A stretch of DNA of 64,000 nucleotides, taken from positions 1-64,000 of the forward strand of contig BJHF01000023.1 in the NCBI GenBank assembly GCA_014191855.1. The letters are read 5' to 3'. Within the stretch, counting starts at the first letter, position 1, and every line of letters starts with the position of its first letter. The notes below the pieces were generated by a model. The model saw only the letters and a program-made list of their open reading frames with translations. It was not told where the DNA came from and did not search any database. This DNA comes from Deltaproteobacteria bacterium. GTDB taxonomy: Bacteria; Myxococcota_A; UBA796; SXON01. The translations under genes and the position numbers were made by a program. This document shows, in pieces, positions 52,033 through 61,300 of this stretch.

Positions 52033-53877
52033 GTGTCGCGACTGCGCGCACGCGACATTGGCCTCCTCCTGAGCCTGGTGCTGCTGCGCGTCGGGCTCGG
52101 CGGCGCTCGTTTTCTGGCCGAGCCGCTCCGCTTCGTGAACTTCGAGGAGGGCTACAACGCGACGGTCGCGTGGTTGTTGTCGCGGGCGCCCCTGCTCCAA
52201 CACACCCTCGACCTCCAATACCGTAGCTTCTGCGGCGGCTGCTCGGTGGTGTCCCTGCTCGGCGCGCCACTGATGGCCGGCGGCGACGAGCTGTGGAGAT
52301 GGAAGCTGCTCGCCCTGCTTTGGGCCGCGGCGACGCAGATCGTCGGCTTCTTCGCCCTCGATGCGCTGATTGGGCGGGCCGGTGGATGGGCGTTCGTTGC
52401 GTTGATGGCGCTGCCAACGCTGGGTGGCCTGGACCTGTCGTTGATGCTGTGGGGAAACCACCAGGAGTCCGCGTTCTTCGCTGTCTTCGCGCTCCTCTGC
52501 CTGGCTCGCGGCTGGGGCACAGCGCTTGGGCTCAGTTTGGGCGTCGCCGTGTGGTTCACGCGCACAGCGCTCTACGAGGCCGCGGTGCTGCTGCCCGCCG
52601 CGCTCTGGACGCTGCGGGGGCAGCGCACCCGCGTGATGCTGGGCTTCGCCGCCGGGCTCTCCCTGCTGACCCTCCCGGCGGCAGGCGGCGATGCTGGGTG
52701 GTATCGCATGGCCGACGCGGCGGGTGGTCCCGGTGTTTCCGTCATCAAACGCGCGGAGACGCTCCTCGCCCCCTCTGCGCTGGCTGCTCGCTTCTGGCTG
52801 CCTCTTCGCGACATGGCGCCGGCTGGAGCGGTGTGGTTGCTGGCCTCGGGGCTCGCGGCCGGGCTTGCCGCACGAGCCCCCCAGGCGCGGGTCGTGGCCG
52901 CGCTCCCGCTCGCCTACGCTGCGGCGTACATCGGCACGCGCTTCCCTATCTTCCTGATCGGCGCGGGCTCGCCCGTGAACAACATCCGTTACCACGCGCC
53001 CTGGGCGTTCGGGCTCACGCTGCTTGTGGCGGCTGGCGTCGGTGTGGCGTGGAGCCGCGGGCGACGAAAGCTGTCTTGTTTCCTGATAACCGCCCCCCTG
53101 GTCGCGAATGGCGTGGGCCTTTCCCGGGTGGGATGGATCCCCGACCCGCGCGCGTGGACCCTCTCAGCGGTCGACATCCCGCAGCTCGTGCTGACGGCGA
53201 CGCCCCGTTTTAGGGCGGGCGCGCTCGACGTTGAAGCCGCGGATGCGCGCGCCGACGCCACCCTGCGGCGCATGCGCGGCCTGCTCCTCGGGCGCGAACT
53301 GGCCGCGCACAGGGAGACGACGGGCGCGGAATGGGAGAACGCGGCCATCGGCTTCGACGCCGCGGATGGCGACGGGGTGGTGCTCGCGGGCATGGGCGAA
53401 GGCCTCGTTGAGCCATGCGCCGACGCGGCCACCGTGGCCTATTGGTTGGACGTCGCGCCGGACCCCCAGGCCATCGGCCGGGGCATGGCGGTGACCCTCG
53501 GGCTGTGCCCTGAACGGACACAGATCATCGCCAGCCGCAACACGGGCCTGCGCCTGGGGGAGACCTGCCCCGTATGCGCCGCCGCCGGCCCCGCGCTCGT
53601 CGACCGCTGCGGCGGGGCGGCCAGTCGCGACCCGAACACGCTGGGCACCTGCCTCACCCGCGAGACGAGTGGCGCCGAATTCGCCGATGAGATCCTCTAT
53701 GGCGCCGGCCGCTTCTGGTGGGATGCCGGCCGCTCGGAGGCCGACCTCCGCGCGGTCGCGAGCCCCCTCGGTCCGCTGGGTCACGCCTTCATCGCCGGAA
53801 CCCACGACCCAGCCAGCGGGACGCGCATCCCCACCTTCGCGCGAGCTTCGGCCCAGCCGCCGCGCGGAGCGCGTTAG
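52033..53877 (+). CDS. Polytopic membrane protein, possible GT-C glycosyltransferase
   Basis: A 614-residue protein starting at GTG 52033. About ten hydrophobic helices occupy residues 10-380, with a FEEGYNA segment after the first. This acidic motif in the first periplasmic loop is usual for GT-C type lipid-linked sugar transferases. SMLWGNHQESAFFAVFALLCLARG and RYHAPWAFGLTLLVAAGVG are typical helices. The last 230 residues are soluble, with paired Cys (ETCPVCAAAG; CLTRE), unlike known GT-C tails. Eleven nt after the NYN gene. Activity uncertain. Confidence 0.6.
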   Translation: MSRLRARDIGLLLSLVLLRVGLGGARFLAEPLRFVNFEEGYNATVAWLLSRAPLLQHTLDLQYRSFCGGCSVVSLLGAPLMAGGDELWRWKLLALLWAAATQIVGFFALDALIGRAGGWAFVALMALPTLGGLDLSLMLWGNHQESAFFAVFALLCLARGWGTALGLSLGVAVWFTRTALYEAAVLLPAALWTLRGQRTRVMLGFAAGLSLLTLPAAGGDAGWYRMADAAGGPGVSVIKRAETLLAPSALAARFWLPLRDMAPAGAVWLLASGLAAGLAARAPQARVVAALPLAYAAAYIGTRFPIFLIGAGSPVNNIRYHAPWAFGLTLLVAAGVGVAWSRGRRKLSCFLITAPLVANGVGLSRVGWIPDPRAWTLSAVDIPQLVLTATPRFRAGALDVEAADARADATLRRMRGLLLGRELAAHRETTGAEWENAAIGFDAADGDGVVLAGMGEGLVEPCADAATVAYWLDVAPDPQAIGRGMAVTLGLCPERTQIIASRNTGLRLGETCPVCAAAGPALVDRCGGAASRDPNTLGTCLTRETSGAEFADEILYGAGRFWWDAGRSEADLRAVASPLGPLGHAFIAGTHDPASGTRIPTFARASAQPPRGAR

Positions 53878-53887
53878 CAGGCGCGGC

Positions 53888-54352
53888 ATGGCACGAACCC
53901 AAATCGACGGTGGCGCGAACCTCCTCGCGCTCTCCGGCGCCGACCTCGGCGCTTCCCCTTGGCAAACCCTGACCTTCTCACAGATCACGACGTTCGCGGA
54001 CGCCACGGGGGACCACCAGTGGATCCACGTGGATCGCGAGCGGATCGCGAAGGAGTCGCCCTTCGGCGCGCCGATCGCGCACGGTTACCTCACGCTCGCC
54101 CTGGTCGCCGGCCAGTTCTTTGAGCTCCTGGATCTCGTGAACTTCAAGATGGTGATCAACTATGGCACGGGGAAGGTGCGGTTCCCCTCTCCGATGAAGG
54201 AAGGCGCGCGCTGGCGCCTCGCGATGAAGCTCGGCGAGGTGAAGGAGGTCAGCAACGGCTGGATCGAGGCCCAGTTCCTCGCCACCATCGAGATCGATGG
54301 CTCCCCGAAGCCGGGCTGTGTCGCCGAGTGCATCTACCGCTTCCAAACCTGA
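53888..54352 (+). CDS. MaoC-like enoyl-CoA hydratase/dehydratase
   Basis: A 154-residue hot-dog-fold protein. TFADATGDHQWIHVDRERIA and FGAPIAHGYLTLALV are the MaoC hydratase-2 signature with catalytic Asp-x4-His (D41 and H46 region). Length and order match single-domain enoyl-CoA hydratases related to PhaJ. ATG 53888, 10 nt after the membrane-protein stop. It probably hydrates enoyl-CoA in fatty acid or related metabolism. Confidence 0.9.
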   Translation: MARTQIDGGANLLALSGADLGASPWQTLTFSQITTFADATGDHQWIHVDRERIAKESPFGAPIAHGYLTLALVAGQFFELLDLVNFKMVINYGTGKVRFPSPMKEGARWRLAMKLGEVKEVSNGWIEAQFLATIEIDGSPKPGCVAECIYRFQT

Positions 54353-54366
54353 GCAGCGCCGCTCAG
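54349..54366. terminator. Tiny hairpin covering both stop codons of a convergent gene pair
   Basis: ctgagc at 54349-54354 pairs with gctcag at 54361-54366 around a 6-nt loop. Both the plus-strand stop (54350-54352) and the minus-strand stop (54363-54365) lie within the stem. The genes are 10 nt apart. With only six pairs and no T-tract this is a weak terminator candidate. Confidence 0.3.
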
Positions 54367-56408
54367 CGAAGCAGGTAGGCCTTCCCGTAGGTGGTGCCCG
54401 TCCCCTCGTTGTAGGTCTGTGCGCCCACGACGAGCTCCTGCACCCCATCCCCGTTCACGTCGCCGGCTGCGAGGGTGTTGCCCGTGGAGGCATCCGCCTC
54501 TTCACCGGACCATGCGAGCAGCGCCGCGCTCTCGGCATCGCCCGCGCCGCGGTAGGCTAGGCTGCCGCTGATCACCCACACCACGCCCTCCGCGGCGCTG
54601 CCGCCCAGAAGCTCGGAGACGAACAGGTCGTTCACCCCGTCCCCGTCTACGTCGCCGAGGGTGCGGGTGACGTAGCCGAACTCGCCGGCAGCGGTGGAGC
54701 CAAGCAGCTCCGCGGTTGCGTCGGCGGGCGAGCCCGCGACGGGAATCCCATCGAAGAAGTAGAGAACGCCTGAATAGTCGGCGTACCCAAGCGCAGCGAT
54801 CATCGCGTCGTCGTCGCCGTCCGCGTCGAAGTCCTGCACCACGCCGTCCCATCCAAACGCATCCCCCGCGCGCCCTTGCCACGTGCGCCAAGCGAGATCA
54901 GCAACGGCCGCGTCCACGAGCGTCGCGGCGGCGAAGAAGGCTCGTCCGGGGCTGCCAAGACCGCCCGTGTCCGACCAGGACGGCGCGGAGTCCGCCGTGT
55001 CGCCTGGTACGTGATCGGCCTGGCCGATGAACAGGTCCACCAGCCCGTCGCCGTCCACGTCGTCGAGGACTCGAACGCGCGTGAACCCGTCCGCCCCACC
55101 ATCGATCTCCGCCGTTACCTCGTCGAGAAGATCGAGGTTGCCGCTGTAGCGTTGCCCCCGAATCACGTAGATGAGGCCGGTGGGCTCGGACATGTAGTCG
55201 CCCGTGGCGTCGTTGAGCAGCACCTCGGCGGCGCCATCGTTGTCGAGATCCCCGGCGGCGAGGATCTGCGCGTAAACGGTGTTTCCACCCGCCTCAACAC
55301 CCAGGGGGTAGGACATGCGGGCGTCGGCGTCCGAGTCGTCGAGCGTGGCGGCCAGCTTCGCGCCGGTGCCGTAGAAGAACATCAATTCGTACTCGGAAAC
55401 GTACGGGGCATAGTCAATCTCGCCACGGGTGGTCACGAGATCGAGGAAGCCATCGCCGTCGAGATCGGCGCATTGCACGCCGAACCCAAAGAAGAGTTCG
55501 GTACTTTCAATGAGCGTGTCCGCGTCCGTCATCGACATGTCCGGACCCCAGGAGGCCTCCCCGCTGCCGTACCAGATGCCGATTCGCCCGGCGTAGGTTC
55601 CGCCGAAGGGCGCGGTCACGATCAGATCGTCTGCGCCATCCTCATCGAGGTCGCAGAGGGCAACGGCCTCCCCAACGATTCCCTGTTCGCCGGAGTCGCC
55701 GACGATACTCACCGGAGCATCCGCGAGGGCACCGAGGCGCGAGTCGAGACCATCACAATCGGTATCAAGCCCGTCGCCCCAAAGGTCACGGGCGCCGGGG
55801 TGAATACTCGTGTCGTCGTCGTCGCAGTCGTCCCCTCCGAGGCTGTCGTCCTCGTACCCGTCGCCGTCCCCATCCTGGGAGTCGCCATCGACGCAGTCGT
55901 CGTCCTTCCCGTTCTTCGGCACTTCGATTCCGCCCGGGTTCACATCTGCATCTTCGTCGTCGCAATCGAAGGTGTAGTCATAGCGGTCTCCGTCGACGTC
56001 GATGAGATCGGCGCCGTCGCAATCCTGGTCGATATCGTCGTAGGGAATCTCCGTTGCACCGGGGTAGATCGAGGGGTTCGTGTCGTCGCAGTCGGTCCCT
56101 TCGTCGCACTCGGTGGCGCTCGTCGCGCCGTCGGCATCGTCATCGAAGCCGTTGTCCGCGACCTGATCGCAATCTTCATCCACCCCGTTGCACAGCTCGG
56201 TGGCGCCTGGGTGCACGGTGTAGTCCCCATCGTCGCAGTCGACGTCGGACGTGTACCCGTCCTTGTCCCCATCCGTGGCCGGCTCCGCGCTATCGCCGCC
56301 GCTATCTCCCGAATCCGCGCCCGTGTCCAACGCGTCGGTGTCGGCGGTGTCCTTGGGGGTGGTTGGGCAAGCGGCGAGGAGGAGCGTGAGCGGGAGGATG
56401 CGCAACAT
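54363..56408 (-). CDS. MopE-like/FG-GAP lipoprotein
   Basis: A 681-residue lipoprotein (lipobox LLAAC at residues 10-14). The N-terminal part after a DTG-rich linker is a tandem of calcium-binding loops such as DGDKDGYTSDVDCDDGD, TELCNGVDEDCDQVADNGFD and EIPYDDIDQDCDGADLIDVDGD, matching MopE-type repeats. Six or seven FG-GAP/integrin-alpha-like beta-propeller repeats follow (DLDEDGADDLIVTAPFGG; DLDGDGFLDLV; DVNGDGVQELVVGA). Probably exported and calcium-stabilised on the outer membrane. Last gene of a minus-strand run and convergent with the hydratase. Confidence 0.88.
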   Translation of the reverse strand: MLRILPLTLLLAACPTTPKDTADTDALDTGADSGDSGGDSAEPATDGDKDGYTSDVDCDDGDYTVHPGATELCNGVDEDCDQVADNGFDDDADGATSATECDEGTDCDDTNPSIYPGATEIPYDDIDQDCDGADLIDVDGDRYDYTFDCDDEDADVNPGGIEVPKNGKDDDCVDGDSQDGDGDGYEDDSLGGDDCDDDDTSIHPGARDLWGDGLDTDCDGLDSRLGALADAPVSIVGDSGEQGIVGEAVALCDLDEDGADDLIVTAPFGGTYAGRIGIWYGSGEASWGPDMSMTDADTLIESTELFFGFGVQCADLDGDGFLDLVTTRGEIDYAPYVSEYELMFFYGTGAKLAATLDDSDADARMSYPLGVEAGGNTVYAQILAAGDLDNDGAAEVLLNDATGDYMSEPTGLIYVIRGQRYSGNLDLLDEVTAEIDGGADGFTRVRVLDDVDGDGLVDLFIGQADHVPGDTADSAPSWSDTGGLGSPGRAFFAAATLVDAAVADLAWRTWQGRAGDAFGWDGVVQDFDADGDDDAMIAALGYADYSGVLYFFDGIPVAGSPADATAELLGSTAAGEFGYVTRTLGDVDGDGVNDLFVSELLGGSAAEGVVWVISGSLAYRGAGDAESAALLAWSGEEADASTGNTLAAGDVNGDGVQELVVGAQTYNEGTGTTYGKAYLLR

Positions 56409-56422
56409 CCGCGCAGTCTACC

Positions 56423-57763
56423 TCAATGTCGAGGCGCTTCTCCATCGCGCGGCAGACTCTCCGGGGAGACGAGCCGCACGCCGCCCAACCGCCCCGTAAG
56501 AAGCGCGCGCTGCGCCAACCGGCGCGTGCGAACCTCGGCGAACAACGCCAAACCCAGGGCTACGCCCCCTGCGCCCAACCCGAGCCCCGGCCGCGAGGCC
56601 CACACCAACATTGCTGCCGACACGACGCTGAGCGCCGCGCTCCCGCGGGCCAGCATGAGCGCGAGGGCCAGCACCCGAACGGACCGCGAAACCCGCACGG
56701 AGAACCACTCCGCGTCGGAAACGCCCAGGGTGGCCCGCCGAGCAGCCCGCAGCGCCGCGCGCAGTCGGCCTTGCCCGAGCCGATGGAGCGCAGCGATCAT
56801 CGCCACCGTTCCGCGCTCGGTTTCGGCGACGAAGTCCGGCGCTGCTTCCTCGGCGCGCCCTTGCATGCACTGCGCGAGCGCGAGGAAGTATCGCAGCGAG
56901 GCATCCCCGGGGGCCGCGAGCAGGCCGAAGCGCGCGATGAACTCCGCGCGCACCGGTTCCTCCGCCATCAAGCCGATGACGGCGCCCGCCCGAGCCAGAA
57001 CCTTGCGCGTCGGATCCTTGTCGAGCGCGCTCTCAAGCTGGCGGAGCGCGAAGTGCGTCTGGCCCTCCTGAAGGGCGACCATCGCGGCCCTCCAGGGATC
57101 CACAGGCTCATCGGACTCTGGGGCTGCCGCGACGTTGAGCAATCCCCGGGGCCCATCCCACGGCTCGGTGCCGGCGAGCAGGAGCGCCAGGTCGGCGGTG
57201 ACCGTACCGACATACATTCGCTCCGCCCCCGGCTCATTCTCCGCCGCGCGCAGCCGCGACAGCTCCCGTTCCAAGGCGATTCGCGCGCCCATCGGACCTG
57301 AAGGATCGAGGCGAAATGCGTACAACACCGCGCCACGAGGCGCCGCTGGCCCGCTCCACCACCACGCCTCGCTCTCCCCGTCCAGGAGTGGGATGAGGGT
57401 GGCCGCGGCGGCATCCCCATGCTGATCCCCCAGCACCGTTCGGAGAAAGAACAGGATATCGGCCGCCATAGGCCCGCCCAGGAGCCCCTCGGCCGCTGCC
57501 GGGCGCCCCCCGCCGGCCGCCTCAATATAGCTGCGACGAAGCTGCTCGATTCGGAGGCGGCAATGCCTCACCTCGGCGTCGATCGTCTCCGGGTCGGCGT
57601 AGCGGGACGAAGCAGTTTCAATCCGGCGTTGATAGAGCCGAATCGCGTCGTCAAACGCGTAGCGCCGCACCTGATTGTCTCGACCGACAATCTCGACCGG
57701 GAACTCCACCCGCTGGGTGTAGTCCTTTTTCTGGTAGCGGCGAATTCGGGGCGGACGATCCAC
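56423..57763 (-). CDS. TPR-like protein with two C-terminal membrane helices
   Basis: A 446-residue protein starting at GTG 57763 (VDRPPRIRRYQKKDYTQRVE). A basic N-terminus is followed by a segment rich in YQRRIETASSRYADPE and paired helices that resemble TPR units (MVALQEGQTHFALRQLESALDKDPTR; RYFLALAQCMQGRAEEA). Two adjacent hydrophobic helices near the C-terminus (VLALALMLARGSAALSVVSA and GLGLGAGGVALGLALF) would anchor the protein with the bulk cytosolic. Seven nt downstream of the ICMT-like gene. Function unknown. Confidence 0.7.
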   Translation of the reverse strand: MDRPPRIRRYQKKDYTQRVEFPVEIVGRDNQVRRYAFDDAIRLYQRRIETASSRYADPETIDAEVRHCRLRIEQLRRSYIEAAGGGRPAAAEGLLGGPMAADILFFLRTVLGDQHGDAAAATLIPLLDGESEAWWWSGPAAPRGAVLYAFRLDPSGPMGARIALERELSRLRAAENEPGAERMYVGTVTADLALLLAGTEPWDGPRGLLNVAAAPESDEPVDPWRAAMVALQEGQTHFALRQLESALDKDPTRKVLARAGAVIGLMAEEPVRAEFIARFGLLAAPGDASLRYFLALAQCMQGRAEEAAPDFVAETERGTVAMIAALHRLGQGRLRAALRAARRATLGVSDAEWFSVRVSRSVRVLALALMLARGSAALSVVSAAMLVWASRPGLGLGAGGVALGLALFAEVRTRRLAQRALLTGRLGGVRLVSPESLPRDGEAPRH

Positions 57764-57770
57764 GGTGCGC

Positions 57771-58313
57771 TCACCCCCCAAGATAGCACCGTAGCGCCAT
57801 CGCGCCGCACATCCCTGCGAGAACCACGAAGGTCCCGCGCTCCGAACGCAGCGCTTCCCGCAACCGCCACTCACCCGCGCGCGACGCGCCCGTCGGTAAC
57901 CATCGCGGGACTCGTTGAAGATAATCAGCGTAAGAACTACCGATCTGCGACAGAAGCTGCGCCTCCTCCCACCTCACGATCAGCGCATAGTGGGCGGCCA
58001 GGAGGGGCGCGACCACGAGCGCAGCGGGCCACCCGAAGGTGCCATAGCCCGCCCACAAAAACAGGTTTCCCACGTAGAGCGGGTTGCGCAGGCGCGCGTA
58101 GGGCCCAACATCCACCAACCCGCCGACCTCGCCGCCCATCGTGCGGCTCCGGCGACCGATATAGCCAACCGCCCACAAGCGAATGCCCTCCCCCAGGCCA
58201 AACAGCAGCACTCCCGCGGGGCGAAGCTCGGGTTCGGGGATCAGGCAGAGCGCCGCGAGCGGAACCGGGAGCCAGCCCCGGTTCCGGAACAACCAGCCGC
58301 CAAACAACGGCAC
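57771..58313 (-). CDS. ICMT/PEMT-like membrane methyltransferase
   Basis: A 180-residue integral membrane protein. The core signature VGPYARLRNPLYVGNLFLWAG matches the isoprenylcysteine carboxyl methyltransferase/phospholipid methyltransferase fold (GPYxxxRNPxYxG). Four to five hydrophobic helices are present. Bacterial members methylate lipids or isoprenoid-derived groups with SAM; the substrate here is unknown. The start lies 8 nt after the giant TPR gene's stop. Confidence 0.8.
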   Translation of the reverse strand: MPLFGGWLFRNRGWLPVPLAALCLIPEPELRPAGVLLFGLGEGIRLWAVGYIGRRSRTMGGEVGGLVDVGPYARLRNPLYVGNLFLWAGYGTFGWPAALVVAPLLAAHYALIVRWEEAQLLSQIGSSYADYLQRVPRWLPTGASRAGEWRLREALRSERGTFVVLAGMCGAMALRCYLGG

Positions 58314-58321
58314 TGCCGCCC

Positions 58322-61300
58322 CTACAGACGACCATCCGAGATCGCGGTGCGCAAGAGCTCATGCACCTTGTCGTAGTCCTCCACGCCGGACGCGGGCAGC
58401 GCCGCGAGCAGGGACGGATCCGCGGCCTGCGCGGCAGTCCACGCGTCGCGAGCGGCGCCAGCATCCCCGCAAGCCTGACAGGCGATGGCGCGCACGAGGT
58501 GGAGGCCCGCGCGCACGTCTCCCCGCTGCGGGTCGAGCGCCATGCCACGATCCGCCTGCGCGGCCGCCTCTGGCCAGTCTTGCCGACGCAGGCCCAGCTC
58601 CGCGAGCCGGAGGAGCGCCAACGGCTGGCTCGGATCGAAGGCAAGGCTCTTCTCGTAGTGCTGCGCCGCCTTCTCCGGCATGTTCAGCCGGGCATCCAAA
58701 ACCAGCCCCTTCGCCAGGTACGCATCGGTGACGTCCGACGGCTCGTGGGTGTGGTAGATGATGTTGTTATAGACGTTCAACAAGCTGTTCCAGTCGGCCT
58801 GCGCCGCCATCACCAAGCCGAGTCCCTTCAGGGCGTCGATGTCGTTGGTGCGCATCTCAAGCGCCTTGGACAAACGCTTCCGCGCCCGATCGATGTGCCC
58901 GAGGTGGAATTCGGCGATGCCGAGGCGGGCGTAGGTGCGTGCGAGCGACTCGCTCTGGCCCTGACCCCCGGTGAGCTGCATCACCTGCTTGAACACCTTC
59001 TCCGCCTTTGCCCACTCCTTCGCGCCCAAGTAGAGCGGCCCCACCGCGTCGAGCGACGCAAGGTGGGTGGTGTTGAGGTTCAGCGCGTGCTCATACCGAA
59101 CGATCGCCTCCTCCGTGCGCCCCGCGCGGCGAAGCGCCTCGGCGAAGCGGTAGAAGAAGGTAGACCCCTCGATCTGAGCATCGAAGTCGTCCCGATCGCG
59201 GCCCAGCTCCTCGGCTTCGAGGCGCTCGAAGAGGGCGGCGGCGCCCGCAGCATCGCCATTGTCGAACAGGAAGTCGCCGCGGTACCGCAGCGCATCGGCT
59301 TGGTTTGGATCGATGGCGAGCAGCTCATCGTAGATCGCCGCAGCCCCCGGCTTGTCCTGGAGTGACTCCAAGCGGGTGCGCGCGGCGCGAGCAAGCGACT
59401 CCACCTTCTCCGCCGCATCGGTCGTGGAGCGGGCCCGACGCACCAAGACATCCGCGAGCCGCGCGTGCTCGCCACGGGCCGCGAGTAGCCGCTCAAAGCC
59501 GGCATAAGCACCGGCGTCCGGCGAGTCACCCTGCGTGGCCGCCTCCAGGAACCGCAGCGCGTCTTCTTCTCGACGAAGCTGTTGGGCGCACACTTCTCCG
59601 AGACGACGCAACAGCGCGGAGCGTTCCTTGCCGGCGAGGTGCCCGGCGAGGTTGCGGCCATGCTCCACAAAGCCGATCCAGTCCCCGCTCGTTTCATTGA
59701 GCACGCAAAGGTGCCCGAGGGCCTCCCGATCGTTGGGTGCCAGATCGAGCACTTTCTTCCAGGCGTCGGTCGCGACGACCGCATCCTTCAGGTGATCCTG
59801 CCAGGTACGGGCGATCTGCGCGAAGCGCTCGACCCGATCCTTGCCGGTGGTGATGGCCGCCTGCCGGGCGAGCACGCCCACGACGCTTTGCCAGTCGCCG
59901 GCGGCCGCCGCGAGCCGCTCCAGCCCTTCCAGCGCCTCGCGATCCTCCGACATGTGGTCCAGCGCCCGCGTGAGGGCCGCCCGCGCCCCGTCGACGTCGC
60001 CCGACCGCTCGAGCACCTCGGCGCGCCGACGCTGCAAACGGGCACGGTCCACGGGATCCTTGGCCTGATCGGCCAATTGATCGAGGAAACCGACGGCCAT
60101 CCGCTGATCGCCGCGGGCCCCCGCGATGCGGGCGAGCGCCTCGAGCACCTCGCCGTCGTGAGGGCGCTGCGTGTGCAAGGCCTGGTAGAAGTCCCAGGCT
60201 TCGTCGCTATCGGAGAGCTTCTCCGCCAACAACCAGCGCGCGCGCGCCGCGAGGCGATCCTGCGCATCCCCCATCGCCGTTGCCATGCGAGACTGCACGA
60301 GCTCCAACAAGCCGCGCCAGTCACCCGCCGTTTCCAGGCCGCGCTCCAAACGGAGCTGCCAAGGCAGCGCCACCGTCGCCTTCGCGAGCTGCTCACGCCA
60401 GGCGGCGATCGCACCGACGACATCGCCGGCTTCTTCCAGCGCATCCCCGAGCGCCGTTTGCGCATCGGCATCCACAGCCGCGAACGCCGTGCGGAGCCCC
60501 TCTGCATCTTGCCCGCGAACCAGGGCAGACCGCAGGCCGTCGAAGGCGCGGCCTGCGCGCGGATCGGCCTCAAATGCAGTCCACCACAGGGCGAGCGCTT
60601 CTTCGGCCTCGCCCAGGCCCTCGCGCAGCACCGCCGCCTCCGTTGCGTGCAGCGCCCGTACACCGGCGCTGTCGGCTGCGGCCGCGAGCGCCGCGTGAGC
60701 ACGAGCCCGTACCGCTGGGTCGCGACTTGTGCGCGTGAGCATCGACGCCGCCGCGACATCGCCGTCATGATCCATCGCGGCTACCAGGAGCCGTGCCGCC
60801 CCCTCGCCGTCGCCGAGCGCGTTCTGGTGAAGGCGCGCCGCGTCCACGCTGCCGGCTTCCCCCGCTTCCCGCAGCGCCCGCAGCGCTTCTTCAGGGTAGC
60901 CCGCCGTTTCCGCGACGCGCGCCAGCGCCCCGAGCGGGCGACCCGCCACGGACGCTGCGCTGAGCACCTCGCCCAACCCACGCAGGAGGACCTCTGAATT
61001 CCCGGCATCTGCCGCGAGCTCCGTGGCCCGAGCGTAGCACCGTGCCCGCTCGCCTTCGTCCTGCGTGGCGTTCGCGCGCTTCACGAGCAGGTCGATCAAC
61101 GCGCCGAGATCGCTTTGCGACCACGCCATCCGCTCCGCGAGCTGCCCCGCGCCGAAGTGGGCGGGATCATCCCGCAGCACGTCGCGCACGAGCTGAGCGG
61201 GATCCGCGTCCGGCAGGCGTTGGGCAGCCTCCGCCGCTGCGTACAAACGCCAGTGGCGACGCCCAAGGTCCTCGCTCATGTCGGCCTGACCGCGCTCCAG